Below are positions 7,847 to 15,086 of a stretch of 19,679 nucleotides of DNA, one piece after another. The number at the start of each line of letters is the position of its first letter. The stretch's first letter is position 1. Source of the stretch: JAYWDA01 sp043779185 (GTDB taxonomy: Bacteria; Bdellovibrionota; Bdellovibrionia; Bdellovibrionales; Bdellovibrionaceae); contig JAYWEQ010000058.1 of the NCBI GenBank assembly GCA_043779185.1, positions 1-19,679 of the forward strand, in the 5' to 3' direction. The translations under genes and the position numbers were made by a program. The notes under the pieces are model-generated. The model was not told the origin of the DNA. It was given only the letters and a program-made list of their open reading frames with translations, and did no database searches.

Positions 7847-9613
7847 GTGGAAATAAGAAAATCGATCCTTATTATAAAGGCTAATCCTAAGGCTCTGGGG
7901 TCTGTGGAAACCTTTTTGAAAAATCGGGGTTGGGTTATTTTTAGCACGTCGGATATCAAGGACGCTTTTTCTTTTCTAGTGAAAAATAAGCCTTCTTTTG
8001 TCATGGTTCCCGCCGATCATCCCTTTAAAAAAATCAGGACTTTGCCTAAGCTGTTAATCCAAGCGTTTCCAGTTTGTATTATTGGCTACGCTGAAAATTC
8101 GACCACACAATCCTACAAAATGCTGATGGACTCAAGCGCCGAATATAAAGTCAATCCTCCGGCGACGGGCCCTGCTGTTGAGCGCGCAGTGAATAAGTTT
8201 ATGAAAGATCAGCAGACCCTCATTTCAGAAGCGGCATCGCAGAGTCTTAAATTAGACCTTCTGAAAGAGCTTCAGGAAAAAATTCAAAAAAATAAAATTG
8301 ACGAACAAGCCGCTAGTTTTCTGAATTTTCCAGTCGATGGAGTTAAGCCCTCGGTCAGTTCTGAAGGGGCGCCGCCCGCATTTTCAAGTGATGAAAATTC
8401 AGAGGATCTAGCAGACCTCTTAAAACAGCTGGCAGAAACAAATGAAAAGCCTGAAGTCCTAAAAACAGAACAAAAGCGGCCTGTCAAAGGTGCGGCCTAT
8501 ATGCCAAAACACGGCGACGCAAAAGAGCAACCCTCATCCTCTAATTCAGAGCCGGAAGCTGTGCCGCCGGCAGATTCTTTAGCTCCTGTTTTGAGTTCAA
8601 AAAATAAATCAAAAAAAATCAGCGAAAATAGTTTCGAGCCACTTGGCGACCAGAACCCTGCCGAAGACAGGCCTGAATCTGCAAGCTTCCTCGAGTCCCA
8701 CAATTCGAAGGGAAGAAAAAAACAAAAACAAAAAGTTGAATCAGAAGTTTCGAAAAAAGGTTTTATTCCTGAATATCATGAGGATGATTTATTCGACGAT
8801 TCCGGCGCCTTGAAGCAGTTGGAAGCGCCCGTTCTTGATTTTGAATTAAAGTCAAAAAAACCACCTGTTGTCGCTCAAGAAAATGATTCGAACGAAGGCC
8901 CTGCGCGGGATCACCAGAAGGCAAAACCTACGTCCTTGATCAGTCAGGCGGCGGAAAAAGCCCTGAATGAATCCGTCAATAAAGGCGATGGGCAAATTAA
9001 AAACAAACTGCAAGCCTCAAGCAATGTCGCCTGCATCATTGTCGAATCGGCTCGATTTTCTGGGTACCTAGTGGCTGCGATGGGAAAGAATCGTCAAATT
9101 GACCAAAAATTTATCGGCCTCATCAAAGATCGCTTAGGAAAATTTTTAAAAGAGCAAGGCGAAGCGACCACCGACGAGGGTTTAAATATCAAAATCAAAG
9201 AAGTCGATTTTGAAGGCTGGGCTTTGGAATACGCCGATTTTTTAAGAAAATCGATTCATAATGGGGATGAGCTAGCCATGGCCTTCTTTCCTTTCTCGCC
9301 GATCAAAAATGAACTAGGGCAGTCGGCCGCCGCCGAGATGGGCGCGATCAAGCTTGAAGACTTACACGGCGAACTTGAAGTTGAGTTCAACCTTTATATT
9401 TATTTGTCAGCCAATAATCGATATGTTCTTTATACTCCGAAAGGTTCAAAGCTTTACGGCAGCCAAAAGGATCGATTGTCAAAAATGGGCGTGACACACC
9501 TGCATATTCGAAAAAGTGAAGCACAAGACCTTTCCAAATACCGCGCACAGAACTATCTTAATTCTAAGATTTTAGAATACGAGCAAAAGAAAGGTCTCGC
9601 GCGATCCGCTTAA
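7847..9613 (+). CDS. Uncharacterised protein: degenerate receiver domain, long charged linker, C-terminal domain of unknown function
   Basis: The GTG at 7847 is the first start after an in-frame stop; 588 residues. Residues 5-120 have the alternating strand/helix pattern of a response-regulator receiver, but the phosphorylation machinery is missing. The acidic pair is replaced ('IIKANPKA', 9-16), the phosphoacceptor position in 'FVMVPADHP' is Pro55, the Thr/Ser position is Tyr81, and the KP motif reads 'VNPP'. Residues ~125-390 are low-complexity, rich in Lys, Glu, Ser and Pro, and probably disordered. Residues ~393-588 form a folded domain whose last part ('NLYIYLSANNRYVLYTPKGS', then a 'GVTHLHIRKSE' segment and 'YRAQNYLN') resembles the short domain found before HD-GYP modules in delta-proteobacterial proteins, but no HD-GYP follows. 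No signal peptide or membrane helix is seen, so it is probably a cytoplasmic scaffold or signalling protein. It is 3 bp from the next gene. Confidence 0.8.
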   Translation: MEIRKSILIIKANPKALGSVETFLKNRGWVIFSTSDIKDAFSFLVKNKPSFVMVPADHPFKKIRTLPKLLIQAFPVCIIGYAENSTTQSYKMLMDSSAEYKVNPPATGPAVERAVNKFMKDQQTLISEAASQSLKLDLLKELQEKIQKNKIDEQAASFLNFPVDGVKPSVSSEGAPPAFSSDENSEDLADLLKQLAETNEKPEVLKTEQKRPVKGAAYMPKHGDAKEQPSSSNSEPEAVPPADSLAPVLSSKNKSKKISENSFEPLGDQNPAEDRPESASFLESHNSKGRKKQKQKVESEVSKKGFIPEYHEDDLFDDSGALKQLEAPVLDFELKSKKPPVVAQENDSNEGPARDHQKAKPTSLISQAAEKALNESVNKGDGQIKNKLQASSNVACIIVESARFSGYLVAAMGKNRQIDQKFIGLIKDRLGKFLKEQGEATTDEGLNIKIKEVDFEGWALEYADFLRKSIHNGDELAMAFFPFSPIKNELGQSAAAEMGAIKLEDLHGELEVEFNLYIYLSANNRYVLYTPKGSKLYGSQKDRLSKMGVTHLHIRKSEAQDLSKYRAQNYLNSKILEYEQKKGLARSA

Positions 9614-9616
9614 TCC

Positions 9617-10396
9617 ATGGCATTTTCAATTCCAAAAGGGCCTCATAGTTTAAAAGAAATGGGTGGCGGCAAATTTGTCGGCACGCCGGATGTTATTAAG
9701 CTCTTAATCTGGAATGTTTATAAAGGCCGTCATCGTGAAAAGTGGCGTAAAGATTTTCTGACTTTAAGTGCTGATATGGATCTTATTCTTCTGCAAGAAG
9801 CGATGGATGATGGATGGATGCCTAATATTTGGCTGAATGATTGCCCTGACCATCACTGGAAAATGGCCACCAGTTTTTCCTATCGCAAAAATAGTACTGG
9901 CGTCGCGACAGGTTCGCGCTTCCAAGCCTCTTTTATTGATTTTATCCGTGGCAAAGAACGGGAAATGTTTTTTTTAACTCCCAAGGTCACTTTGGCCTCG
10001 AAATATAAATTCACAGATTCGAAATTAAAACAAAAGGAACACGAACTTCTTGTGATCAATACCCATGTTGTGAATTTCACCACCACTTCGGCCTTTGTTC
10101 GCTTCGTCGAAGAACTTTTAGAAATGGTGCAAAACCATACGGGGCCTTTAATCATTGCTGGTGATTTTAATACATGGAATTTTAAGCGTTGGTTTCACTT
10201 GCTTAGAATTCTGGCACAACTTGAAATTAAGCCCGTGGAGATTGACGAAGATCCCAGAGTTCTAAAACTGGATCACGTTTTTACTAGGGGATTTCGCGTC
10301 AGTCATACGGTCGTTCACGATCAGGTTTTATCCTCCGATCATTATCCTCTGGAAGTTTGGCTTGAGCTGACCGGCCCCTTGGAAAATGAGCCTTAA
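9617..10396 (+). CDS. Endonuclease/exonuclease/phosphatase (EEP) family protein
   Basis: This 259-residue protein carries the EEP metal-dependent phosphoesterase motifs in order: 'WNVYKG' with Asn33, 'LLQEA' with metal-binding Glu61, 'INTHVVNF' with the family His, 'GDFNTW' with Asp183/Asn185, 'KLDHVFTRG' with Asp219/His220, and 'SSDHYPL' with the catalytic Asp241-His242 pair. All expected catalytic residues are present, so it should be active on DNA, RNA or a phosphorylated lipid or sugar; the substrate cannot be told from sequence. No signal peptide is visible, which favours a cytoplasmic substrate. The start at ATG 9617 lies 3 bp after the upstream stop, so it is very probably cotranslated with the 588-residue protein. 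That neighbour could be a regulator or scaffold for it (inference). Confidence 0.87.
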   Translation: MAFSIPKGPHSLKEMGGGKFVGTPDVIKLLIWNVYKGRHREKWRKDFLTLSADMDLILLQEAMDDGWMPNIWLNDCPDHHWKMATSFSYRKNSTGVATGSRFQASFIDFIRGKEREMFFLTPKVTLASKYKFTDSKLKQKEHELLVINTHVVNFTTTSAFVRFVEELLEMVQNHTGPLIIAGDFNTWNFKRWFHLLRILAQLEIKPVEIDEDPRVLKLDHVFTRGFRVSHTVVHDQVLSSDHYPLEVWLELTGPLENEP

Positions 10397-10417
10397 GGGG
10401 ACCTCTTCCATTGGTTG

Positions 10418-10470
10418 ACCTAGGGCGTCGATAAGTGACTTCTATCCTAGGTTCTCGTAATTCCTAAGGT
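10418..10470. repeat. Inverted repeat cluster upstream of hppA
   Basis: ACCTAGG (10418-10424) and CCTAGGT (10446-10452) are perfect 7-bp inverted arms with a 21-bp spacer, and CCTAAGGT follows at 10463-10470. The cluster occupies most of the 91-bp gap before hppA. It could be an operator or a leader stem-loop. A TTGACC box (10415-10420) overlaps the left arm and might be a -35 element, but no well-spaced -10 box was found. Confidence 0.3.
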
Positions 10471-10473
10471 CTT

Positions 10474-10479
10474 AAGGAG
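10474..10479 (+). promoter_or_regulatory. Strong ribosome binding site of hppA
   Basis: AAGGAG lies 8 bp before the ATG at 10488. This is one of the three clear Shine-Dalgarno sites in the window, the others being those of the ExoD-family and carbonic anhydrase genes. It points to high expression of the pump and fixes the start. Confidence 0.8.
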
Positions 10480-10487
10480 ATCACAAC

Positions 10488-12545
10488 ATGTTTCATTCGT
10501 ATTTATTGGCCCCTGTTTTAGCAGGCGCTGTTGGCCTAGTTATCGCTTTGCTTCTGTACTGGCGCGTGAAAGTTCAGCCTGTTGGCAACGAAACAATGAA
10601 TCGAATTGCCACCTATATTCGCGAAGGCTCGATGGCTTTCTTAGTCCGTGAATATAAAGTGTTATCTGTTTATGCAGTCATCGTGGGGATCGCTCTTTAT
10701 CTAAGTCTTGGAGTGGAATCAGCCGCCTTTTTTCTGTTGGGAGCGTTCTTAAGTTTACTGGCTGGTTTTTTTGGGATGAAGGCGGCTACTTATGCCAATG
10801 TTCGAACAACTCAAGCGGCAAGCACCGGTTCTAAAGCAAAAGCATTGCTGGTCGCTTTAGATGGTGGCGCGGTGATGGGTTTTTCTGTCGCGGGTCTTGG
10901 GCTTGTTGGTTTAGGTGTCCTTTACTTTATTTATGCAGGCACTGATATTGTTGGAACTGTTCTTCACTCGTTTGCGGTCGGAGCTTCTTCGATTGCTTTA
11001 TTTGCTCGAATTGGTGGTGGTATTTACACAAAAGCGGCTGACGTCGGCGCTGATATTGCGGGCAAAGTGCTTGAAGGAATTCCTGAAGATGATCCAAGAA
11101 ATCCAGGCGTCATCGCCGATAACGTTGGTGACAATGTTGGTGACGTGGCAGGGATGGGCGCTGATATTTATGAGTCCATGGTGGCCGCGATTGTTGCGGC
11201 CATGGCGATTGGACTTGCGATTCCGCAAGATCAGCTGGTGAATTTAGTTTCTAACGGAGACGCAACCGCTGCCAAGGCAATGTCAGTGACTTTGCCTTTA
11301 ATGCTTTCAGCTTTGGGGATGGTGATTTCTATTATTGTGATTTTGGTCACCAGACTTTTTGCTAACGCAAAGCCAGCCGTGGTTTTAAGAAATGCTTTAA
11401 TTGTGCCGCCTATTATTTTAACGGCCGTTTGTTATTTTGGTCTTGGCAACTGGGGTATTTCACAAAATGTGACCATAGCTCTTGCTGCCGGAGCTATCGG
11501 TGGTGGTCTTATTGGTCTGATTACAGAATACTACACCGCCAGTCGTCCGATTCGATTGGTTGCTGAGTCGGCGCTGACCGGGGCTGGAACAAATGTCATT
11601 CGTGGCCTTGCTGTAGGGATGGAATCAGTCGCCATTCCGATGTTGATTGTTGTCATTGCAGCCTATGTTTCTGACCGTGTCTTAGGTTTGTATGGAGTCG
11701 CCTTAGCTGCGGTTGGAATGTTAGCTGGGACAGCGGTGGTTATGACCGTCGATGCTTATGGACCTATTGCGGACAATGCGGGTGGAATTTCTGAAATGTC
11801 GGGTCTTGGAAAAAATGTGCGCGACATCACCGATGAATTGGATGCCGTTGGAAACACCACAGCGGCGATTGGAAAAGGTTTCGCCATTGGCTCTGCGATC
11901 TTAACAGTGGTGGCTTTATTTTCGGCCTTTAATATGGAAGTGAACCACTACCGTGAAGCCGCCGGCATGGGAAAACTGGCCTTAGAGTTAACTTCAAGCA
12001 AAGTTTTGATTGGAATTTTATTAGGCTCTATCTTGCCGTTTTTAGTGGGTTCAACGACGATGACAGCGGTGGGTAAAGCCGCTCAGCGAATTGTGATTGA
12101 AATCAAACGTCAGTTTGACGAAATTCCAGGTCTTCGCGAAGGAAAGGCCGAGCCCGAGCCAGCAAAAATTGTTGATATTGCAACGAAAGCGGCCCTTTGG
12201 GAAATGATCATTCCTGGATTGATTGCGATCTTAGCTCCGGTTGGTGTTGGGTTTTTATTGGGGCCAGGTTCGCTGGCTGGAATGTTAGCTGGTGCGATGG
12301 CTGTGGGTGCGACGATGTCTTTATTTATGGCCAACGCCGGTGGAGCCTGGGACAATGCTAAAAAATACATTGAAAAAGGTTTACTGCCAGGCCATAAAAA
12401 GGGCAGTGAAGCTCATAAGGCCGCTGTTGTAGGCGATACCGTGGGTGATCCATTCAAAGATACATCGGGTCCCGGCGTTGCGATTTTAATTAAAGTGATG
12501 AGCGTTGTGTCTTTGCTAATCGCGCAATTAATTGCAAAAATTTAG
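10488..12545 (+). CDS. hppA: Membrane-bound ion-pumping pyrophosphatase, K+-dependent type
   Basis: This integral membrane enzyme hydrolyses cytoplasmic pyrophosphate and pumps H+ and/or Na+. It has 685 residues with about 16 hydrophobic segments, normal for the family. Substrate and Mg-binding motifs are intact: 'DVGADIAGKVLEGIPEDDPR' and 'DNVGDNVGD' at about 185-219, 'DAYGPIADNAGGISEM' from 422, and 'GDTVGDPFKDTSGPG' from 649. In 'DAVGNTTAAIGKGFAIGSA' (from 452), Ala459 and Gly462 occupy the positions that read Lys and Thr in K+-independent pumps, so this is the K+-dependent subclass. Glu229 in 'GADIYES' is at the site used by Na+-pumping and by some H+-pumping members; K+ dependence with this Glu is compatible with Na+ transport but does not prove it. 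Flanked by a strong RBS and a strong terminator, it looks monocistronic. Confidence 0.96.
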   Translation: MFHSYLLAPVLAGAVGLVIALLLYWRVKVQPVGNETMNRIATYIREGSMAFLVREYKVLSVYAVIVGIALYLSLGVESAAFFLLGAFLSLLAGFFGMKAATYANVRTTQAASTGSKAKALLVALDGGAVMGFSVAGLGLVGLGVLYFIYAGTDIVGTVLHSFAVGASSIALFARIGGGIYTKAADVGADIAGKVLEGIPEDDPRNPGVIADNVGDNVGDVAGMGADIYESMVAAIVAAMAIGLAIPQDQLVNLVSNGDATAAKAMSVTLPLMLSALGMVISIIVILVTRLFANAKPAVVLRNALIVPPIILTAVCYFGLGNWGISQNVTIALAAGAIGGGLIGLITEYYTASRPIRLVAESALTGAGTNVIRGLAVGMESVAIPMLIVVIAAYVSDRVLGLYGVALAAVGMLAGTAVVMTVDAYGPIADNAGGISEMSGLGKNVRDITDELDAVGNTTAAIGKGFAIGSAILTVVALFSAFNMEVNHYREAAGMGKLALELTSSKVLIGILLGSILPFLVGSTTMTAVGKAAQRIVIEIKRQFDEIPGLREGKAEPEPAKIVDIATKAALWEMIIPGLIAILAPVGVGFLLGPGSLAGMLAGAMAVGATMSLFMANAGGAWDNAKKYIEKGLLPGHKKGSEAHKAAVVGDTVGDPFKDTSGPGVAILIKVMSVVSLLIAQLIAKI

Positions 12546-12580
12546 GGCTCTTTTAAATGTCTGCTATTTCTGAATTTAAA

Positions 12581-12614
12581 AAAACGATGGTCTTAAGAAC
12601 CATCGTTTTTTTTT
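12581..12614 (+). terminator. Rho-independent terminator after hppA
   Basis: A perfect 11-bp stem (AAAACGATGGT at 12581-12591 with ACCATCGTTTT at 12599-12609) and a 7-nt loop are followed by an uninterrupted T tract through 12614. The A tract on the left side would give a weaker terminator for the other strand. It ends only 23 bp before the next gene's ATG. Confidence 0.92.
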
Positions 12615-12637
12615 AAGCAATTAGGAAAGGTCCATCA

Positions 12638-13237
12638 ATGAAGAGTCAATTTTTGAAGAGCCTTCAATATCTAGAGCTTCAGGCCAAAGAAAAACCACTG
12701 CGATGGAAGGATGTCTTGGAAGCACTGGGTGATCGCAGTCACTTAATTCTGATCTTATTTTTAACCCTGCCTTTTCTTCAGCCTGTGCCGCTGCCTGGAC
12801 TTTCGACCTTGTTTGCAGGTGCTATTATCTTTTTGGTATTTTTAAATTTTTTTGGAAAGCCGGTCAAGCTGCCCCAAAAGTGGAGTCAAAAATTGATTTC
12901 TCAGGGCTTGCTAGGAAACCTTTTAAAAGCCGCTGAAAAAATCTTGAAGTTCTTAGAAAGATTTTTGAAAGCCCGCTGGCCAATCTTCTTCCAAAGTATT
13001 TTCTTTAAGGGTTTCAATGTCTTAGTGATATGTATTCAAGCTTTACTATTAGCTCTTCCCTGGCCGGTCCCATTTTCAAATAAAATTCCGGCTTTCACGA
13101 TTGCGGTCTTAGTGATCGGGGAATTGGAAGAGGACGGTTTATTAGTGGTCACAAGCTATCTTCTGTCGATTCTTTCCATCGCGTTTTTTGCTGGTTTGGG
13201 CCTGACTTTGAAGTCTGGCTGGAATTATATCGGCTAG
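12638..13237 (+). CDS. exoD: ExoD-family membrane protein
   Basis: This 199-residue protein has about four to five membrane segments. It carries ExoD-family patterns: a 'GDRSHLILILFLTLPFLQP' helix, 'PVPLPGLSTLFAGAIIF' (typical P-P-x-PGLST), and a C-terminal 'PFSNKIPAFTIAVLVIGELEEDG', where the family has N-x-x-Pa then lG-x-x-x-rDG. ExoD was named in Rhizobium for an effect on exopolysaccharide production; its biochemical role is not established, so the symbol is used in the family sense only. The start is fixed by AGGAAAGG at 12623-12630, 7 bp before the ATG. The hppA terminator lies immediately upstream, leaving no room for a full promoter after it. The MFS gene begins 13 bp downstream. Confidence 0.85.
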   Translation: MKSQFLKSLQYLELQAKEKPLRWKDVLEALGDRSHLILILFLTLPFLQPVPLPGLSTLFAGAIIFLVFLNFFGKPVKLPQKWSQKLISQGLLGNLLKAAEKILKFLERFLKARWPIFFQSIFFKGFNVLVICIQALLLALPWPVPFSNKIPAFTIAVLVIGELEEDGLLVVTSYLLSILSIAFFAGLGLTLKSGWNYIG

Positions 13238-13250
13238 CGAAATAAAAAAA

Positions 13251-14287
13251 TTGGACCTCGAAAAATTTGTGAGAACAGGGCCTGCGGCCTATACTTATTT
13301 CTATCAGCCCAGCAAAGAAAGTTCTGTCGTGTGCGATTCCACTTTAAAAACTTTACGTCTTAGTTTACTGGATGCTTTCCTTTATAGCTTAATGGTCGGC
13401 GTCGGTGAAACCTATTTGCCAGCCTACGTTTTATCCATTGGTTTGAATGAGGTTTTCGCAGGAATTTTAGCAAGCCTTCCTTTGGTCAGTGGGGCGTTCT
13501 TACAGCTTTTTACACCGCGGGGAGTTCGAAAAATTGGCTCTCATAAGTCTTGGGTTGTAGGAACAACGGCCATTCAAGCGATGTCTTTTTTGCCCTTAGT
13601 TTATTTTTCAGATCATGGCTCGCCGAATTTTTGGACTTTGTTTGTTATTTTGACGTTGTATTGGGCGGCTAATTTTGCAGCGGGGCCGGCTTGGAATTAT
13701 TGGATGGGTCATCTTGTACCGCAGGAAGAGGCTTGCGGATATTTTTCTAAGCGGGCTCGGTTTTCTCAGATCGGACTTTTGATCGGCGTTGTGAGCGGAG
13801 GAGTCTGCCTGCACAATAAGGTTGAGCTTGGGCCATTTTCATCCGTGTTTGGTTTTATATTTTTTCTAGGTTTTGTTTGCCGACTAGGATCAAGTTTTTT
13901 ACGCTAGGACTGATTTTAATATGTCCGTCGCCTTTTCTTTGGGGTCTTAGTCAAAGCTTAGGCTTTATCGTGATTTTGCAATTTATGTCTGGAATGGCTT
14001 GGGCTTGTTACGAAGTGGGACTAGCCTTGATCTTTTTCAGAGAGCTTAAAAAAGAAGAAAAAGTGCCCCTTTTAACGGTCTACAATATGATCAGTGCGGC
14101 AGGAATTATCGTCGGAACGGCTCTGGGTGGAAAACTTTTAATGATGCTAGGAATGACAAAGTCAGGTTATTTAACGGTCTTTGTGGTGGGCGGCCTTATT
14201 CGCCTGACCATGGCATTGTCGATGATTCGTGTGATTCACCTTTGGCAGAAGAAAAGACCCGTCATTGAATTAGAAAAAGCGGCTTAA
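13251..14287 (+). pseudogene. MFS transporter disrupted by a -1 frameshift and an apparent internal deletion
   Basis: Two reading frames together make a major facilitator protein. The first (TTG 13251 to TAG 13907, 218 residues) carries six membrane helices, with the TM2-3 loop 'PRGVRKIGSHKSW'. The second, in the -1 frame, runs to TAA 14287 and encodes four helices: 'KFFTLGLILICPSPFLWGLS', 'ILQFMSGMAWACYEVGLALIFF', a segment with 'TVYNMISAAGIIVGTALGG', and 'YLTVFVVGGLIRLTMALSMI'. These match TM9-TM12 of 12-helix relatives, so the central loop, TM7 and TM8 (about 80-100 residues) seem absent. The switch occurs at T TTT TTA, 13895-13901. The first frame ends with SSFL and the second resumes as IKFFT over the same bases. 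No Shine-Dalgarno precedes TTG 13251; a GTG at 13269 is the other choice. It is most likely a pseudogene; a shortened 10-helix product from frameshifting is the alternative. Confidence 0.75.
13895..13901 (+). other. T TTT TTA slippery heptamer at the frame switch
   Basis: The heptamer is in the canonical X XXY YYZ phase of the first frame (agT TTT TTA cgc tag). A -1 slip would leave the first frame two codons before its stop and continue into the second MFS frame. A possible weak stem (13903-13911 with 13943-13951, including three G-U pairs) starts 1 base downstream, closer than usual for a stimulator. Confidence 0.4.
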
Positions 14288-14294
14288 AAAATTT

Positions 14295-15086
14295 CTAGAC
14301 AAGCTCACGACCAAATAGCTTTATAAATTCAAGATGAATATTTTTATCTTGATAGGGGTCTGCTCCTTCGCAAAGCTCGCTTACGCTGTAACCAGAAAAT
14401 ATCTTAAGGACAATAATCTTTTTTTCCAAAGGTTGTATTTTAAAAAGAATTCGCCAGGTTCGGTAAGAAAAAATCCATTCATTTTCGATATCAGCGGGTC
14501 GCACCCTTTTTTTTTCGGCATTCATTGGATCAAACTCTAATTGATTTTCAATCATTGAATCTAAAAACAGACACTTTAGGGCCAGCCAAGATTTTGCAGC
14601 CAAAACGGATTCGCTCCAGATGATTTGGAAACGGTCCTTTTCAATACCCTCAAGCCAGCCCGTTTTTGCATTGGGAAATGAATCCGTGTAGGGCAAGTAA
14701 GGTTTGATATCGAAAATCGGGGTTCCTTCTAATAAATCTGAACCAGTGACAAAAACTTTTAAACCAGAAATCTTTTTTAATTGCAGGCAGCTCAATCCTA
14801 AGTTGTTGGGCCTTAAAGGCGACCTGGTTGCAAAGACGCCGCGTTTTTGCAAAGAGCCCCTGGGTGGCATGACCTTGGGGCGCCATTGATTTTTTAAATG
14901 AAACTGAAAAATAACCCAAATTCGATCAAAGCCATCCAAATCTTCAAGTGCTTGTTCAAATTGATGCTGAGGCAGAAGCTCGATATAAGAATCCGGAATT
15001 TCATGGGTGGGTTGCCGGGGAGCTTCCAGAAAATTTTTAAAGGGTGATCTAAAATGCCCTAACGGCGTTAGCTGATGTTCGTCCAC
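14295..15086 (-). CDS. trmO: tRNA N6-methyltransferase TrmO (TsaA/YaeB family)
   Basis: TrmO methylates N6 of t6A at position 37 of certain tRNAs (tRNA-Thr in E. coli) using S-adenosylmethionine. This protein has 263 residues (E. coli ~235). Family blocks are clear: 'LTPLGHFRSPF' at 6-16, 'LDGFDRIWVIFQFH' at 50-63, 'MPPRG' at 73-77, 'GVFATRSPLRPNNLGLS' at 83-99 and 'DLLEGTPIFDIKPYLPYTD' at 117-135. The C-terminal small domain is present, but its usual DPR-type motif reads 'ADPYQDKNI'. The only start giving the conserved N-terminus is GTG 15086, which overlaps the upstream methyltransferase gene by 19 bp, so reinitiation or coupling is expected. The stop faces the broken MFS gene at a distance of 7 bp with no terminator visible. 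The family call is confident; the tRNA target is inferred. Confidence 0.92.
   Translation of the reverse strand: MDEHQLTPLGHFRSPFKNFLEAPRQPTHEIPDSYIELLPQHQFEQALEDLDGFDRIWVIFQFHLKNQWRPKVMPPRGSLQKRGVFATRSPLRPNNLGLSCLQLKKISGLKVFVTGSDLLEGTPIFDIKPYLPYTDSFPNAKTGWLEGIEKDRFQIIWSESVLAAKSWLALKCLFLDSMIENQLEFDPMNAEKKRVRPADIENEWIFSYRTWRILFKIQPLEKKIIVLKIFSGYSVSELCEGADPYQDKNIHLEFIKLFGRELV

Noticed and set aside
7807..8703. Minus-strand open frames opposite the pseudo-receiver gene
   Set aside because: They lie antisense to its long frame and reflect its composition; no start signals or family motifs.
10915..11241. A 108-codon plus-strand frame inside hppA
   Set aside because: It overlaps the conserved pyrophosphatase motifs in another frame and has no protein-like conservation signature.
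14285..14300. Bidirectional terminator between the converging MFS and trmO genes
   Set aside because: Only 7 bp separate the stops, and no GC-rich stem with a T tract is visible there.
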